The translations under genes were made by a program, and so were the position numbers. From the NCBI GenBank assembly GCA_039029535.1, contig JBCCFW010000116.1, forward strand, positions 1 through 23,615: a stretch of 23,615 bases of DNA, given 5' to 3'. The notes under the pieces were generated by a model, which was given only the letters and a program-made list of their open reading frames with translations, was not told where the DNA came from and ran no database searches. Source of the DNA: JBCCFW01 sp039029535. GTDB lineage: Bacteria > Acidobacteriota > JBCCFW01. How positions within the stretch are numbered: the stretch's first letter is position 1; each line of letters begins with the position of its first letter. Below, piece after piece: positions 22,677 to 23,615 of this stretch.

Positions 22677-23584
22677 GTCGACTCTCCCAAGCCAAGGAGT
22701 GCCTCTAGGCGATTGCGGAAGTCTGGGTGCCACCCAATGCGGACATCATCCGCGAGAATGTGGAATGAGCCTCGGCTCACAAAGGGCTCGGTGACGTTTG
22801 GTCGAATGGGTATTGGTGTCCGCTCCGCCCAGGTGAGGATCGAACGTGCAGCAACCTGCTGTTCCTCTTCGGTGGCCTCGTCGCCGATCTCGTCCCGAAC
22901 TGAGTCAAACACAAGTCCCCATTCTTCGATCAGCCGCTTCTCGTACTTGGCTAGGTCCAGGTCAACGACCAGTTCGAGGCGGACCCAGCGAGAGCGTTGA
23001 ACGAACGCTCGGTAGTAGTCTCTGATGGAGGAGGCGACTCGGCGCTTTCCTGCGTTGATGAGGCCAAGCTGACGAACGAAGTTCCTGCTCTGGTGAGATT
23101 CCCATGTGGCATCATCGAGAGTGAAGCTCAGCAGGTCTTCATCGATCGGCAGGGCCTCCCGTTTGAACTGTTCGCGGAGATCCGACATGAAGCCGTCGAG
23201 CTCCACCGAGCCGATCCTCCTCGCGGAGTCGCTTTCCAGCTGTTTCAGGACGCGACGGAACCACCAGCCCTCCAGCCTGTCTAGGAATGCGGTGCGGTGG
23301 TTCTTGTCCACAGCCCAGAACAGTTCCTGGTGAAGTTCCTCCTCGAGGTCGGTGATGTCGGACGCTGCGTCAATCACAGTGATTGTGTTCAGGACGTCAG
23401 TGCGCTCTTTTGGGGTTGCTTTCAGGTACTCCTTGTATGCCTTGAGGTTGGACTTGTTCTTGGACGTTCTTGCCGTGCTGTCGAGTGTCTGCTGAGCGGT
23501 TGCTACATCTCGTTCCGAGGCTCTGAGCAGCGATGCGGCTGACTTCTCGGCTGCTGTGCCTGTGGTGATGAGGTAGAGCTTCAT
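22673..23584 (-). CDS. ABC-3C effector/CTD protein, possibly lacking its N-terminal domain
   Basis: A 303-residue protein with the C-terminal architecture of ABC-3C effectors. It opens KLYLITTGTAAEKSAASLLR, continues through LEGWWF (~104) and LPIDEDLL, and ends with VSRGSFHILADDVRIGWHPD, the typical close of this family. In the full-length relatives I recall, a nuclease-like or other toxic domain of ~100-150 residues precedes the LITTG strand. Here the ATG at 23584 has no ribosome site. In the same frame the upstream bases read PPFHDQPV back to a TAG at 23609-23611, and a TGA in another frame overlaps the ATG as TGATG. The protein is thus either a separate subunit coupled to an upstream gene beyond the window, or a broken effector. 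The operon then runs into the middle component by an ATGA overlap. Confidence 0.82.
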   Translation of the reverse strand: MKLYLITTGTAAEKSAASLLRASERDVATAQQTLDSTARTSKNKSNLKAYKEYLKATPKERTDVLNTITVIDAASDITDLEEELHQELFWAVDKNHRTAFLDRLEGWWFRRVLKQLESDSARRIGSVELDGFMSDLREQFKREALPIDEDLLSFTLDDATWESHQSRNFVRQLGLINAGKRRVASSIRDYYRAFVQRSRWVRLELVVDLDLAKYEKRLIEEWGLVFDSVRDEIGDEATEEEQQVAARSILTWAERTPIPIRPNVTEPFVSRGSFHILADDVRIGWHPDFRNRLEALLGLGEST

Positions 23585-23615
23585 CACTGGTTGGTCATGG
23601 AATGGGGGCTAACAG

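Noticed and set aside
1..23615. CRISPR arrays, rRNA genes, insertion-sequence ends
   Set aside because: No regularly spaced direct repeats, rRNA-like sequence or transposase with terminal inverted repeats was seen anywhere in the window.

Overview
The window looks like chromosome of a GC-rich, Gram-negative-type environmental bacterium, with an accessory island entering at its right end. Secreted hydrolases, an octaheme cytochrome fused to HEAT and TPR repeats, a ThuA-domain protein, an FG-GAP/VCBS protein, an ECF sigma factor paired with a small membrane protein, and a BlaI/M56 pair together fit Acidobacteriota or Planctomycetota-like lineages. The sequence alone does not settle the phylum.

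Layout. 65-658 (-) is a small P-loop kinase. 727-2517 (-) is a secreted sulfatase, divergent from 2731-5019 (+), an eight-heme c-type cytochrome with HEAT and TPR tails. 5033-5882 (-) is a two-gene unit of a two-helix membrane protein overlapping an ECF sigma factor. 6013-9116 (-) holds an FG-GAP repeat protein followed by a GHMP kinase. 9201-11689 (+) is a BlaI-type repressor and an M56 membrane metallopeptidase with a TPR-like tail, behind a recognisable promoter with an inverted repeat at the predicted start site. 11978-13582 (+) is an uncharacterised gene that appears split by one in-frame amber codon. 13630-13923 (-) is a small orphan gene. 14233-17074 (+) holds a secreted esterase and a ThuA-domain protein. 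17091-18021 is a divergent metalloregulatory pair: a secreted Cys-Cys protein and a MerR regulator, with a textbook 19-bp-spacer MerR promoter between them. 18313-19575 (+) is a DEAD-box RNA helicase.

The island begins at 19630-19654 with a copy of a tRNA 3' end (T-loop through CCA), followed by a frameshifted C-terminal remnant of a large serine recombinase reading into it. From there to the window edge GC is visibly lower and codon use differs. The cargo is a tightly packed three-gene ABC-three-component (ABC-3C) anti-mobile-element system on the minus strand: effector/CTD protein, middle component, and DUF3732-type SMC-like ATPase. The effector's expected N-terminal domain lies at or beyond the window edge, where a TGATG stop/start overlap suggests a split or frameshifted effector or a fourth operon gene.

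Two themes recur in the core region. Several secreted proteins share a C-terminal beta-type module, full in the sulfatase and ThuA protein and apparently cut short in the esterase. Three regulatory arrangements can be read directly from DNA or gene overlap: BlaI/M56, MerR/Cys-Cys protein, and ECF/membrane protein.
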